DNA of 64,000 nucleotides from Paraburkholderia susongensis. GTDB taxonomy: Bacteria > Pseudomonadota > Gammaproteobacteria > Burkholderiales > Burkholderiaceae. Position numbers and translations under genes: made by a program. Numbering within the stretch: the stretch's first letter is position 1; every line of letters begins with the position of its first letter. Shown in pieces: positions 47,389 to 56,509 of this stretch. The stretch lies in the NCBI RefSeq assembly GCF_900177725.1, contig NZ_FXAT01000008.1, forward strand, positions 124,001-188,000, read 5' to 3'. The notes under the pieces are model-generated. The model searched no databases. It worked only from the letters and a program-made list of their open reading frames with translations, and was not told the origin of the DNA.

Positions 47389-47437
47389 CTGCCTCGCGTC
47401 GTCGATACAAGAAAGATGACATTAGGAGTGCGACACG

Positions 47438-47515
47438 ATGAGGTGTGGTTCTGCCCCGATTCTGGCTGCGCATCCCGGAGCGATGGTATCAGGATGGGCT
47501 GTGAGGCACGGCTAA
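47438..47515 (+). CDS. Possible 25-aa small peptide behind an Rcs-box-like promoter
   Basis: ATG 47438 opens a 25-codon frame (MRCGSAPILAAHPGAMVSGW, then five more residues) ending in TAA at 47513-47515. AGGAG at 47424-47428 stands 9 bases before it, one of the better ribosome sites in this intergenic region, and a TAGAAT hexamer with a box-like motif lies 50-90 bases upstream. The peptide has no known relatives that I recognise. It could be a small regulatory peptide, a leader for the 47954 gene, or a chance frame. Confidence 0.25.
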   Translation: MRCGSAPILAAHPGAMVSGWAVRHG

Positions 47516-47953
47516 GGCGAGCATTTCTGTCAGATATCCCGATCATGGTTTCACATATATGCCGCGCAGTGCGGATTGACGCGAGCGCTCGCGATGCCGT
47601 TGGCGAGTACTGAAAGGGGTATCGCGCGGGCGTTCGAACGGGGCATCTTGTGAGGTCGGTATTGGCTCGGGCCAAACGTAATCGTACTTGCGATTCATCT
47701 ACCTTGCGACTTACGGCAACTGTCTGAACCTGCCCTTGGTGATGATGCGTAGTGCGGTGAGCTTCCAGTGAGGTGACGGAGTTGTGGCGACCTGTGGCGC
47801 TTAGCGTCCGTATCGTGACGTCGGCGCTCATTCCGGAGTATGTCCATCCCAGGGCCGGTTGCGGTTTTGAAGGCGATCTTGATGGCTGGAGTGGCCCGCT
47901 GTTGATTGGACTATCCGAATAATTCCAGCCGCATCCTTCTATGGACATCAACC

Positions 47954-48685
47954 ATGAACTCATTCACGGTCCGCGTAGTTCTCGCTGACGACCATCCTGT
48001 GATTCTCGATGGCGTGCGTCATGGCCTGGAGAAGAGCCGCACGATCTCTGTGATCGACACTGTGCAAAACTCGACAGCACTTATCGCAACGCTGGACCAT
48101 CTTCCCTGCGATGTGCTGGTGTCAGACTATGTGATGCCCGGAGGCGACTATGGTGACGGCCTGGCGCTTTTCTCGTTAATTAGCCAGCGTTATCCGAATC
48201 TCAAGGTCGTTGTGTTGAGCATGTTGGCGAGTCCGGCGGTCGTGCGTTCGCTATTGGATATGGGGATTCATTGCATTCTGAGCAAAGCTGATTCGGTCGA
48301 CCATCTGGCGCTGGCCGTTCATAGCGCATACTCGAATGGTCGTTATCTGTCACCGCGCATGGCGGCAATTGCCGCATCGATCAAACGCGGCGTCCGCGGC
48401 AGCGCGGCCGGTTCCCCGCTAACGAAGCGGGAACTAGAAGTGGTACGTTTTTTTGTGTCTGGAATGTCGGTCACGGAAATTGCCATGCTACTGCATCGCA
48501 GTAAAAAGACGATCAGTGCGCAAAAAACCACGGCAATGGTCAAACTGGGCATCGCGCGGGACGCCGATCTGGTCCGTTACGGAATCGAGAGCGGACTGGT
48601 GTCATCCACTATATCCCTAAATAATTTAACGGTTGCGATGGAAGAAAAAATTGCGCCACAGCAGAGCGGCATTTTATGTATCTAA
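47954..48685 (+). CDS. RcsB-like response regulator 1 (NarL/FixJ family)
   Basis: A 243-aa response regulator. The receiver has VVLADDHPVILDGVRHGLEK, the acceptor D58 in VLVSDYVMPG and the unusual RcsB-type continuation GGDYGDGLALFSLI, QRYPNLKVVVLSMLASPAVV and GIHCILSKADSVDHL. The C-terminal LuxR-type helix-turn-helix is LTKRELEVVRFFVSGMSVTE, then HRSKKTISAQKTTAMVKLGI. The receiver's MPG..YGDG block and the ISAQK/ISSQK recognition helix are those of enterobacterial RcsB rather than of ordinary NarL or FixJ proteins. Start ATG 47954 is preferred; a nearby ATG (47941) is out of frame. The hybrid kinase encoded upstream on the same strand is the probable phosphate donor. Confidence 0.85.
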   Translation: MNSFTVRVVLADDHPVILDGVRHGLEKSRTISVIDTVQNSTALIATLDHLPCDVLVSDYVMPGGDYGDGLALFSLISQRYPNLKVVVLSMLASPAVVRSLLDMGIHCILSKADSVDHLALAVHSAYSNGRYLSPRMAAIAASIKRGVRGSAAGSPLTKRELEVVRFFVSGMSVTEIAMLLHRSKKTISAQKTTAMVKLGIARDADLVRYGIESGLVSSTISLNNLTVAMEEKIAPQQSGILCI

Positions 48686-48882
48686 GTTTTCCGCAGCGTA
48701 AAAAAGATGTCGCGTGAATGGGAGGGACATACCCATTATCTGTAGAGAAGTAGCTGACACGAATATCGCCACCGTTACGGGTCATATGCCGCGATAAATT
48801 GCTGTTTTCTGGCCGACGCACTGGGATTCGCTGCTGAACGTCTACTGGGGCGGATCGACCATTAGCTTTCCGTCACATAGGG

Positions 48883-49000
48883 CAGCCGATCGACTACCCA
48901 GTCGATGCCGAGTTTTCGATCGTTCAGGATTTTGCGCACTGATCATCTTCTTGCTGCGCCTCAGTTGTACTGCGATCTCATGAATAGCGACGCCAGACTG
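48883..49000 (-). pseudogene. Decayed fragment of a third RcsB-like gene (HTH part)
   Basis: Read on the minus strand, the stretch gives QSGVAIHEIAVQLRRSKKMI then SAQ, aligning with ASGLTVNEIADRLCRSKKTI of regulator 2 (60689). After the SAQ the frame shifts, and KLGID...VDRL of the same domain is recovered in another frame. The DNA is also alike: GAGATCGCA and AGCAAGAAG are preserved. Only the recognition-helix part survives. Its orientation is opposite to both intact copies. This shows that a further regulator copy once stood here and has since been destroyed. Confidence 0.75.
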
Positions 49001-49066
49001 AACCTGCCAGCCATCATGGGGCGTGGGATACGGAATGGCAAATTTTTAAAAATTATGACTTTATGT

Positions 49067-49106
49067 TCGGACCAGTCCTATTTCAATTCAATATTGAGAA
49101 TATAAG
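49067..49106 (+). promoter_or_regulatory. Rcs-box-like promoter upstream of adhesin 1 (distal)
   Basis: TCGGACCAGTCCTA at 49067-49080 (TCGG-N6-CCTA) followed by TATAAG at 49101-49106. The motif start to hexamer start is exactly 34 nt, the same as for the promoters at 49141 and 57069. This puts the motif next to or over the -35 region. No good -35 hexamer is visible, as expected for an activated promoter. Confidence 0.5.
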
Positions 49107-49140
49107 ATTTTCGCCGATTGAGATGGTGATCATCTGCGAT

Positions 49141-49180
49141 TCGGACTGGGCCTATTTTTATCCTGTCTCGTAAATATAGG
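49141..49180 (+). promoter_or_regulatory. Rcs-box-like promoter upstream of adhesin 1 (proximal)
   Basis: TCGGACTGGGCCTA at 49141-49154 followed by TATAGG at 49175-49180, again 34 nt from motif start to hexamer start. The surrounding sequence to about 49330 is similar to that at 57060-57250 upstream of adhesin 2. The predicted start lies about 235 bases before the adhesin ATG, so the leader is long. Confidence 0.55.
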
Positions 49181-49423
49181 ATGGAATCAGTTGGAGAGAT
49201 AGACGCGAAGCGATCTGACTCTCCATAAATTCAACGACCATTTTCTGAGCGTCGCCGGCTGTCTAGTATCGGTGATGCGTGTGATCGCCAAATTTAGTGG
49301 TGACGATTTACTGATCTGATGGCGGCGATCATCTTTTTAAAATTCGTATAACTAATTATCTGATTTATTTTAAGTTATTTAAGTAGATTTAAATTTAGCT
49401 AACTATTGCAATAGGAACGCATC

Positions 49424-52400
49424 ATGAACAAGTCATATATCAGCGTCTGGAACGAGGCGCTTGGGTCGTGGGTAGCGGCCTCCGAGCATACGGTTGCGCG
49501 CGGCAAGCGAAGCAAGTCACGGGCAGTGGCTGGGGCGGTTGCCACTGTCGTTGTGCTGGCCGGGCTGTCGGGTGCGGCATCAGCAGCCAATCTCATCGCC
49601 ACGCCGGTTCAGGCGCAAAACGGGCAGTACTCGGGAACGGATACGACTTCCGCTTCTGCTACGGGCGAAGAAGCGACAGCGGTTGGGTCGAAAGCGTCTG
49701 CATCGGAGCTGGGAACAACCGCGATTGGCGCGGCTAGCGTGGCGAACGCACAGAACTCTACTGCGATTGGCATTCTGTCGACAGCGTCCGGCTCGGGGGC
49801 GGTCGCTCTGGGTTGGAATGCGACTGCCTCCGGGGGCCTCAGCACTGCGATTGGCGCACGGGCGACTAGCGATGGACTTCAGGGCCTGGCGCTCGGTGCT
49901 TCTGCTAACGTGTCTGCTGCAACGACCAACGGCATCTCCATTGGTACCTTGGCATCGGTGTCAGCGACCAACGGGACGGCAATCGGTGCCCGGGCGAGTG
50001 TCACGGCACTGAACTCGGTGGCACTGGGCGCGAATTCGACGACGACGGCAGACCTGAGCGCGGCCGGCTACAACCCGGGTTCGACGGCGTTGTCGGGTAC
50101 CGCGTCGGCGGCGAATGGCGAAGTGTCGGTGGGTTCGGCAGGCAACGAACGTCGCGTGACCAACGTCGCTGCCGGTTCGGCCGCGACGGATGCGGTGAAC
50201 GTCAGCCAGTTGCAATCGGAAGACGCGAAGGTTAACCAGCAGGGCTCGGACACTGCGGCGGCATTGGGCGGCGGTGCGACGTACAACGCGGGCACCGGTG
50301 CAATTAGCGCACCAAGCTACAACGTGGCGGGCGGCACGCAGAAGAGCGTTGGCGCGGCGCTGACGGCGCTGGACAGCGCAACCGTGCAATTCAACGGCGC
50401 AAACGGCGCGGCAAACGTCAACAACAAGAAGATTGTCAATGTGGCCGCGGGCGACCTGTCGTCGTCGAGCACGGACGCGGTGAACGGCTCGCAACTGTAT
50501 GCAACGAACCAGCAGGTGTCACAGAACACCTCGTCGATCACGAACCTGGGCGACCAGGTGACGAACGTGTACAACTCCGGCACAAAGTACTTCCACGCGA
50601 ACTCGACGGGTGCGGATTCGTCGGCGGTGGGTGCGGACGCGGTGGCGATCGGTATGGGTGCGGTGTCTTCCGGGATGGGTTCCATCGCAGAGGGCATGAA
50701 TGCTAGTGCATCGGGCTCCGGTTCGACGGCGATCGGTCCATTGGCGACGGCGACGGGGGATAGCTCGGTGGCAATGGGCGTGGCTTCGAAGGCGACGGGG
50801 ACGAACTCAGTAGCACTGGGCGCGGGCTCGAATGCGACGGAGGCGAACTCGGTGGCACTGGGCAACAGTTCGACGACGGCCGCGGCGGTGGGCACGAGTG
50901 GTGCGACCATCGGCGGGACGGCTTACTCCTTCGCGGGTGCGAATCCGACGGGCACGGTGAGCGTGGGCAGCGTGGGTAGCGAGCGCACGATCACGAACGT
51001 GGCGGCCGGCCGCCTGAGCGCGACGAGCACGGACGCGGTGAACGGCTCGCAACTGTACGCGACGAATCAGCAGGTGGACCAGCTGAGCAAGGACATCCAG
51101 AACGCGGCTGGCAACGGAACGGATCCGCTGGCGGTGCATTACGACGACGCATCGAAGGGCACGATCACGCTGGGTGGCGGCATCAACGGCACGAAGATCA
51201 CGAACGTGGCCGCAGGCGATCTGTCGCCGTCGAGCACGGACGCGGTGAACGGCTCGCAGCTGTACGCGACGAACCAGCAGGTGGACCAGAACACCACGTC
51301 GATCACCAATCTGGGTGACCAGATTACACAGGTGAGCAAGACGGCGAATGCGGGCTGGAACGTCAGCGCGCAGGGTGCAAACGCGACCAATGTGGCACCG
51401 GGCGCGACGGTTGACCTGAAGAACACCGATGGCAACATCGCGGTGAGCAAGGATGCGACCAGCAACGACGTGAGCTTCGACCTGGCCCGCGACCTGAAGG
51501 TCGATAGCGTGACGACGGGCGGCACGGTGGTGAACAACAACGGCGTGACCATCCAGGGCGGCCCGAGCATCACCACGGGCGGCATCAACGCGGGCGGCAA
51601 GACGATCACGAACGTGGTCAACGGCGTGAACGCTGACGACGCAGTGAACAAGGGGCAACTGGACGAGGTGAGCCAGTCGGCGAATGCGGGCTGGAACGTC
51701 AGCGCGCAGGGTGCAAACGTGAGCAATGTGGCGCCGGGCGCCACGGTCGACCTGAAGAACACCGATGGCAACATCGCGGTGAGCAAGGATGCGACCAGCA
51801 ACGACGTGAGCTTCGACCTGGCCCGCGACCTGAAGGTCGACAGCGTGACGACGGGCGGCACGGTGGTGAACAACAACGGCGTGACCATCCAGGGCGGCCC
51901 GAGCATTACCACGGGCGGCATCAACGCGGGCGGCAAGACGATCACGAACGTGGTCAACGGCGTGAACGCTGACGACGCAGTGAACAAGGGGCAGCTGGAC
52001 GAGGTGAGCCAGTCGGCGAATGCGGGCTGGAACGTCAGCGCGCAGGGTGCAAACGCGACCAATGTGGCGCCGGGCGCGACGGTCGACCTGAAGAACACCG
52101 ATGGCAACATCGCGGTGAGCAAGGATGCGACCAGCAACGACGTGAACTTCGACCTGGCCCGCGACCTGAAGGTCGATAGCGTGACGACGGGCGGCACGGT
52201 GGTGAACAACAACGGCGTGACCATCCAGGGCGGCCCGAGCATCACCACGGGCGGCATCAACGCGGGCGGCAGGACGATCACGAACGTGGTCAACGGCGTG
52301 AACGCTGACGACGCAGTGAACAAGGGGCAGCTGGACGAGGTGAGCCAGTCGGCGAACGCGGGCTGGAACGTCAGCGCGCAGGGTGCGAACGTGAGCAATG

Positions 52401-55400
52401 TGGCGCCGGACGCGACGGTTGACCTGAAGAACACCGATGGCAACATCGCGGTGAGCAAGGACGCGACCAGCAACGACGTGAACTTCGACCTGGCCCGCGA
52501 CCTGAAGGTCGATAGCGTGACGACGGGCGGCACGGTGGTGAACAACAACGGCGTGACCATCCAGGGCGGCCCGAGCATCACCACGGGCGGCATCAACGCG
52601 GGCGGCAGGACGATCACGAACGTGGTCAACGGCGTGAACGCTGACGACGCGGTGAACAAGGGGCAACTGGACGAGGTGAGCCAGTCGGCGAACGCGGGCT
52701 GGAACGTCAGCGCGCAGGGTGCAAACGCGACCAATGTTGCACCGGGCGCGACGGTTGACCTGAAGAACACCGATGGCAACATCGCGGTGAGCAAGGATGC
52801 GACCAGCAACGACGTGAGCTTCGACCTGGCCCGCGACCTGAACGTGGACAGCGTGACGACGGGCGGCACGGTGGTGAACAACAACGGCGTGACCATCCAG
52901 GGCGGCCCGAGCATCACCACGGGCGGCATTAACGCGGGCGGCAGGACGATCACGAACGTGGTCAACGGCGTGAACGCTGACGACGCGGTGAACAAGGGGC
53001 AACTGGACGAGGTGAGCCAGTCGGCGAACGCGGGCTGGAACGTCAGCGCGCAGGGTGCAAACGCGACCAATGTGGCGCCGGGCGCGACGGTTGACCTGAA
53101 GAACACCGATGGCAACATCGCGGTGAGCAAGGATGCGACCAGCAACGACGTGAGCTTCGACCTGGCCCGCGACCTGAAGGTCGACAGCGTGACGACGGGC
53201 GGCACGGTGGTGAACAACAACGGCGTGACCATCCAGGGCGGCCCGAGCATCACCACGGGCGGCATCAACGCGGGCGGCAGGACGATCACGAACGTGGTCA
53301 ACGGCGTGAACGCTGACGACGCAGTGAACAAGGGGCAACTGGACGAGGTGAGCCAGTCGGCGAACGCGGGCTGGAACGTCAGCGCGCAGGGCACGAACGT
53401 GACCAATGTTGCGCCGGGCGCGACGGTCGACCTGAAGAACACCGATGGCAACATCGCGGTGAGCAAGGACGCGACCAGCAACGACGTGAGCTTCGACCTG
53501 GCACGCGACCTGAAGGTCGATAGCGTGACGGCGGGCGGCACGGTTGTGAACAACAACGGCGTGACCATCCAGGGCGGCCCGAGCATCACCACGGGCGGCA
53601 TTAACGCGGGCGGCAGGACGATCACGAACGTGGTCAACGGCGTGAACGCTGACGACGCGGTGAACAAGGGGCAACTGGACGAGGTGAGCCAGTCGGCGAA
53701 CGCGGGCTGGAACGTCAGCGCGCAGGGTGCAAACGCGACCAATGTGGCACCGGGCGCCACGGTCGACCTGAAGAACACCGATGGCAACATCGCGGTGAGC
53801 AAGGACGCGACCAGCAACGACGTGAGCTTCGACCTGGCACGCGACCTGAAGGTCGACAGCGTGACGACGGGCGGCACGGTGGTGAACAACAACGGCGTGA
53901 CCATCCAGGGCGGCCCGAGCATCACCACGGGTGGCATCAACGCGGGTGGCAGGACGATCACGAACGTGGCCAATGGCGTGGCTGACAGCGATGCGGTCAA
54001 TGTGTCGCAACTCAACGCGGTGGACGACAAGTTGGGCAACCTTGATGCAGGTTCGGTGAAGTACGACACCAATGCTGATGGCACGACGGTGAACCGCAAC
54101 AGCATTACGCTGGCCGGTGACACGTACGACTCCGTGACGCACGTCGGCGGCACGCGTATCACGAACGTGGCGGACGGTGTGAACCCCAGCGACGCAGTGA
54201 ACATGTCGCAGCTGACAGAGACGAACGACAACCTCGCGAACCTGGGTGACCAGGTGACGAAGGCGGGCGACCAGATCAGCAACGTGTACAACACGGGCAC
54301 GAAGTACTTCCACGCGAACTCGACGGGTGTCGATTCGTCGGCAGATGGTCAGGACTCGGTGGCGATCGGCATGGGTGCGGTGGCGAAGAACACCAACGAC
54401 GTGGCGCTGGGCGCAGGCTCGACCACGGAAGCGGCGGTGGGCACGGCTAGCGCGACCATCGGTGGCACGGATCACCAGTTCGCGGGTGCCAAGCCGAACG
54501 GCACGGTGAGCGTGGGCAGCGAAGGTAACGAGCGCACGATCACGAACGTGGCGGCTGGCCGGCTGAGTGAGGCGAGCACGGACGCGGTCAATGGCTCGCA
54601 GTTGTACGCGACCAACCAGGCACTGGATCAGATCAACAGCAACATCACGAATCTGGATCAGGGCTCGGTCAAGTACGACCGCTACAGTGACGGCACCGTG
54701 AACTACAACAGCGTCACGCTGGGTGGCGGTATGTCCTCCGGACCGGTGGTGTTGACCAATGTAGCCAACGGTAAGTCCACCTACGATGCTGTGAACTTCG
54801 GTCAGTTGTCGGCCCTGCAGGACCAGGTGTCCAATATCGACAATCGGGTAACAGGTATCGAGAACAACGGCGGTGGGGCATCCAATCCCTACTTCAATGC
54901 AACCGATACTTCTTCCGACGACGAAGCGGTGGTAAACGAAGCGGTGCCGGGCACCGGTAAGGGCAGCACCGCAGCGGGTTCCGGTGCGACCGCCGCAGGT
55001 GACTATGGTACGGCCGTCGGTTCGAACTCCAGCGCAGCAGACAGCGCAGTCGCGGTGGGCGCGGGTGCTTCGGCAGCATCAGGTTCGGTAGCAATCGGCC
55101 AGGGGTCACAGGCAACGGCGGCTAACGCGGTTGCGCTGGGTCAGGGTTCGGTGGCTGATCGTGCTAACACGGTGTCGGTCGGCACGGAGACGAACCAGCG
55201 TCAGATCACCAATGTGGCGGCTGGTACGCAGGCCACGGACGCGGTCAACGTCTCGCAGTTGACGTCGGCGGTCGGTGCTATGGGCGGTGGCGCCAGCGTC
55301 AATCCGGACGGCTCGGTGACTGGTCCGTCGTATCAGCTCTCGGGCGGTACGTACTCGAACGTTGGCGACGCGCTTTCGAACCTCGACAGCCGGGTGAATG

Positions 55401-55657
55401 CCGCCAATCAGGCGATCGACAACGTCGCCAAGGGCGCTTACTCGGGTATCGCGGCAGCCACTGCGCTGACGATGATTCCGGACGTCGATAAGGACAAGAC
55501 GCTGTCGCTCGGTATTGGCGGAGGGACCTACAAGGGGTACCAGGCTGTCGCCATCGGCGGTACGGCTCGCATCACGCAAAACATCAAGATGAAAGCGGGT
55601 GTCGGCCTGTCCAGCGGTGGTACGACTGCCGGCGTAGGTGCTTCGTACCAGTGGTAA
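49424..55657 (+). CDS. Trimeric autotransporter adhesin 1 (YadA-like)
   Basis: A 2077-aa surface adhesin. It begins with the extended signal peptide of large autotransporters, MNKSYISVWNEALGSWVAAS, followed by a hydrophobic core ending GLSGAASA. The head (about 90-260) has YadA-head repeats such as AVALGWNATASGGLSTAIGA. Neck and stalk modules (NVAAGDLSSSSTDAVNGSQL, DAVNVSQL) alternate with eight tandem 112-residue units between about residues 640 and 1520. The end is the YadA membrane anchor: a coiled coil (NAANQAIDNVAKGAYSGIAA), four short beta strands and the terminal VGASYQW. Three copies make one outer-membrane pore and long fibre. ATG 49424 follows a fair ribosome site (AGGAAC). It binds host or surface molecules, or other cells; the ligand cannot be inferred. 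Confidence 0.95.
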   Translation: MNKSYISVWNEALGSWVAASEHTVARGKRSKSRAVAGAVATVVVLAGLSGAASAANLIATPVQAQNGQYSGTDTTSASATGEEATAVGSKASASELGTTAIGAASVANAQNSTAIGILSTASGSGAVALGWNATASGGLSTAIGARATSDGLQGLALGASANVSAATTNGISIGTLASVSATNGTAIGARASVTALNSVALGANSTTTADLSAAGYNPGSTALSGTASAANGEVSVGSAGNERRVTNVAAGSAATDAVNVSQLQSEDAKVNQQGSDTAAALGGGATYNAGTGAISAPSYNVAGGTQKSVGAALTALDSATVQFNGANGAANVNNKKIVNVAAGDLSSSSTDAVNGSQLYATNQQVSQNTSSITNLGDQVTNVYNSGTKYFHANSTGADSSAVGADAVAIGMGAVSSGMGSIAEGMNASASGSGSTAIGPLATATGDSSVAMGVASKATGTNSVALGAGSNATEANSVALGNSSTTAAAVGTSGATIGGTAYSFAGANPTGTVSVGSVGSERTITNVAAGRLSATSTDAVNGSQLYATNQQVDQLSKDIQNAAGNGTDPLAVHYDDASKGTITLGGGINGTKITNVAAGDLSPSSTDAVNGSQLYATNQQVDQNTTSITNLGDQITQVSKTANAGWNVSAQGANATNVAPGATVDLKNTDGNIAVSKDATSNDVSFDLARDLKVDSVTTGGTVVNNNGVTIQGGPSITTGGINAGGKTITNVVNGVNADDAVNKGQLDEVSQSANAGWNVSAQGANVSNVAPGATVDLKNTDGNIAVSKDATSNDVSFDLARDLKVDSVTTGGTVVNNNGVTIQGGPSITTGGINAGGKTITNVVNGVNADDAVNKGQLDEVSQSANAGWNVSAQGANATNVAPGATVDLKNTDGNIAVSKDATSNDVNFDLARDLKVDSVTTGGTVVNNNGVTIQGGPSITTGGINAGGRTITNVVNGVNADDAVNKGQLDEVSQSANAGWNVSAQGANVSNVAPDATVDLKNTDGNIAVSKDATSNDVNFDLARDLKVDSVTTGGTVVNNNGVTIQGGPSITTGGINAGGRTITNVVNGVNADDAVNKGQLDEVSQSANAGWNVSAQGANATNVAPGATVDLKNTDGNIAVSKDATSNDVSFDLARDLNVDSVTTGGTVVNNNGVTIQGGPSITTGGINAGGRTITNVVNGVNADDAVNKGQLDEVSQSANAGWNVSAQGANATNVAPGATVDLKNTDGNIAVSKDATSNDVSFDLARDLKVDSVTTGGTVVNNNGVTIQGGPSITTGGINAGGRTITNVVNGVNADDAVNKGQLDEVSQSANAGWNVSAQGTNVTNVAPGATVDLKNTDGNIAVSKDATSNDVSFDLARDLKVDSVTAGGTVVNNNGVTIQGGPSITTGGINAGGRTITNVVNGVNADDAVNKGQLDEVSQSANAGWNVSAQGANATNVAPGATVDLKNTDGNIAVSKDATSNDVSFDLARDLKVDSVTTGGTVVNNNGVTIQGGPSITTGGINAGGRTITNVANGVADSDAVNVSQLNAVDDKLGNLDAGSVKYDTNADGTTVNRNSITLAGDTYDSVTHVGGTRITNVADGVNPSDAVNMSQLTETNDNLANLGDQVTKAGDQISNVYNTGTKYFHANSTGVDSSADGQDSVAIGMGAVAKNTNDVALGAGSTTEAAVGTASATIGGTDHQFAGAKPNGTVSVGSEGNERTITNVAAGRLSEASTDAVNGSQLYATNQALDQINSNITNLDQGSVKYDRYSDGTVNYNSVTLGGGMSSGPVVLTNVANGKSTYDAVNFGQLSALQDQVSNIDNRVTGIENNGGGASNPYFNATDTSSDDEAVVNEAVPGTGKGSTAAGSGATAAGDYGTAVGSNSSAADSAVAVGAGASAASGSVAIGQGSQATAANAVALGQGSVADRANTVSVGTETNQRQITNVAAGTQATDAVNVSQLTSAVGAMGGGASVNPDGSVTGPSYQLSGGTYSNVGDALSNLDSRVNAANQAIDNVAKGAYSGIAAATALTMIPDVDKDKTLSLGIGGGTYKGYQAVAIGGTARITQNIKMKAGVGLSSGGTTAGVGASYQW
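51344..53970 (+). repeat. Eight tandem 336-bp repeats in adhesin 1
   Basis: Units start at 51344, 51680, 52016, 52352, 52688, 53024, 53360 and 53696, exactly 336 bases (112 codons) apart. The eighth diverges in its last 60 or so bases, after 53970. Each unit encodes a stalk module beginning ANAGWNVSAQGAN and ending DAVNKGQLDEVSQS. The units differ at only a few codons (such as NATNVAPG/NVSNVAPG, GGK/GGR), so copy number can change by recombination and alter fibre length. Short-read assembly would easily collapse it. Confidence 0.95.
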
Positions 55658-55667
55658 GCGTTTAGCA

Positions 55668-55695
55668 GGAGAGAGGGCGTGCGCGCGCTCTCTCC
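55668..55695 (+). terminator. Hairpin after adhesin 1
   Basis: GGAGAGAG (55668-55675) pairs with CTCTCTCC (55688-55695) around a GC-rich 12-base loop, 10 bases after the adhesin stop. Without a T run it is more likely a partial terminator or mRNA-stabilising element that lowers expression of the following lipoprotein gene. Confidence 0.5.
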
Positions 55696-55747
55696 GCCGC
55701 TTCGAATTTTCCAATTCTCTGCTTTCGCTTTGGGCGAATCTATAAAC

Positions 55748-56470
55748 ATGAAAAAGCATTCTCTAATTCATCCACGCCTGGTATTGCTGGGCGCAGTATT
55801 TGGGCTTGTGTCGGCATGTACGACGCAATCGGGTCCGACCTTTACAGCACATGCAATCACCGTTCCGAATCAGACGGCGCCAACGTATCGCGTCGAATGC
55901 GGCGGTCTTCTCGAAAACTCGCAAACGTGTTTTAGAGTCGCGGACGAAATCTGCAAGGACAAGCCTGTCACGGTGCTAGAGGCAGTTGACGGAGTCAGGT
56001 CCGGTGTCAATACAAAAGATCCGCGCGAGATCACCTTCATGTGCGGTAAGCCGGCTGAGGCACAACTCGCCGCTGTGCCACAACCTCAATCGCAGCAACA
56101 GCCACAACCGAAACCCCAGGAGCAGCGCCAGGTGTTGCTGCAAGGCGATGCGAATTTCGCCACCGACAGCGCCGTATTGAGCAACGCAGCGAAGGCGGCC
56201 CTAGACAATTTTGTGCGCGCGAATGAAGGTGTCAGTTTCCAGCGCGTTGTGATAACCGGTTACACCGACTCGACCGGCTCGCGGGCACACAATCAGAAAC
56301 TGTCGGAGGCGCGCGCTCAATCGGTCCTGCAATACCTGCGTAACCGTGGTGTGATGGCGCAGACGTTTGTCGCCGAGGGCAGGGGTATGGACGATCCCGT
56401 CGCATCGAATGCGACTGCCGAAGGCCGCGCACTCAATCGCCGCGTCGAAATACGCGTCCTGGCGCTATAG
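55748..56470 (+). CDS. OmpA-family lipoprotein linked to the adhesin
   Basis: A 240-aa lipoprotein. The signal LLGAVFGLVSACTT ends in a lipobox cysteine. A middle region with five cysteines (VECGGLLENSQTC, EICKDK, MCGK) is followed by a Gln/Pro linker (PQPQSQQQPQPKPQEQ) and a C-terminal OmpA-like peptidoglycan-binding domain: ANFATDSAVLSNAAKAALDN, VITGYTDSTGSRAHNQKLSE and NRRVEIRVL. Placed 90 bases after adhesin 1 on the same strand, it is probably co-transcribed. Accessory lipoproteins next to trimeric autotransporters, such as SadB beside SadA in Salmonella, help adhesin assembly; a similar task is inferred. The ATG at 55748 starts the signal. Confidence 0.85.
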   Translation: MKKHSLIHPRLVLLGAVFGLVSACTTQSGPTFTAHAITVPNQTAPTYRVECGGLLENSQTCFRVADEICKDKPVTVLEAVDGVRSGVNTKDPREITFMCGKPAEAQLAAVPQPQSQQQPQPKPQEQRQVLLQGDANFATDSAVLSNAAKAALDNFVRANEGVSFQRVVITGYTDSTGSRAHNQKLSEARAQSVLQYLRNRGVMAQTFVAEGRGMDDPVASNATAEGRALNRRVEIRVLAL

Positions 56471-56509
56471 GTTGCGACGGTCGTCAAGGTGTTAGAGCGC
56501 TGAGAGTCA

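Larger units (their letters stand above)
47115..47953. other. Intergenic region with three Rcs-box-like motifs
   Basis: 839 bases, AT-rich in the first third, between the hybrid kinase and the RcsB-like regulator. It holds three copies of the T(A/C)GG-N6-C(C/T)TA motif (47245, 47309, 47346), a good -10 hexamer at 47383 and a 25-codon frame with a strong ribosome site (47438-47515). A long minus-strand frame (47283-47963) crosses it but was rejected. Confidence 0.6.
48686..49423. other. AT-rich intergenic region with adhesin promoters and an RcsB relic
   Basis: 738 bases between the RcsB-like regulator and the first adhesin. It holds a decayed piece of a third RcsB-like gene on the minus strand (48883-49000), two Rcs-box-like promoters (49067 and 49141) and a long leader of about 240 bases before the adhesin start. 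Confidence 0.6.

Noticed and set aside
47283..47963. A 226-codon minus-strand frame across the kinase-regulator gap
   Set aside because: No ribosome site, patchy composition and no recognised domain; it would overlap the regulator start and all three motif copies. It might hide a decayed element, but I cannot support one.
51344..53970. CRISPR array
   Set aside because: Repeats are 336 bases long, coding in frame and without unique spacers; there are no cas genes in the window.
50807..54475. A 1222-codon open frame on the minus strand within adhesin 1
   Set aside because: It is an antisense shadow of the 336-bp repeats: its own periodicity simply mirrors the coding strand, it has no ribosome site and no domain. 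A second antisense frame at 51139-54300 is explained in the same way.
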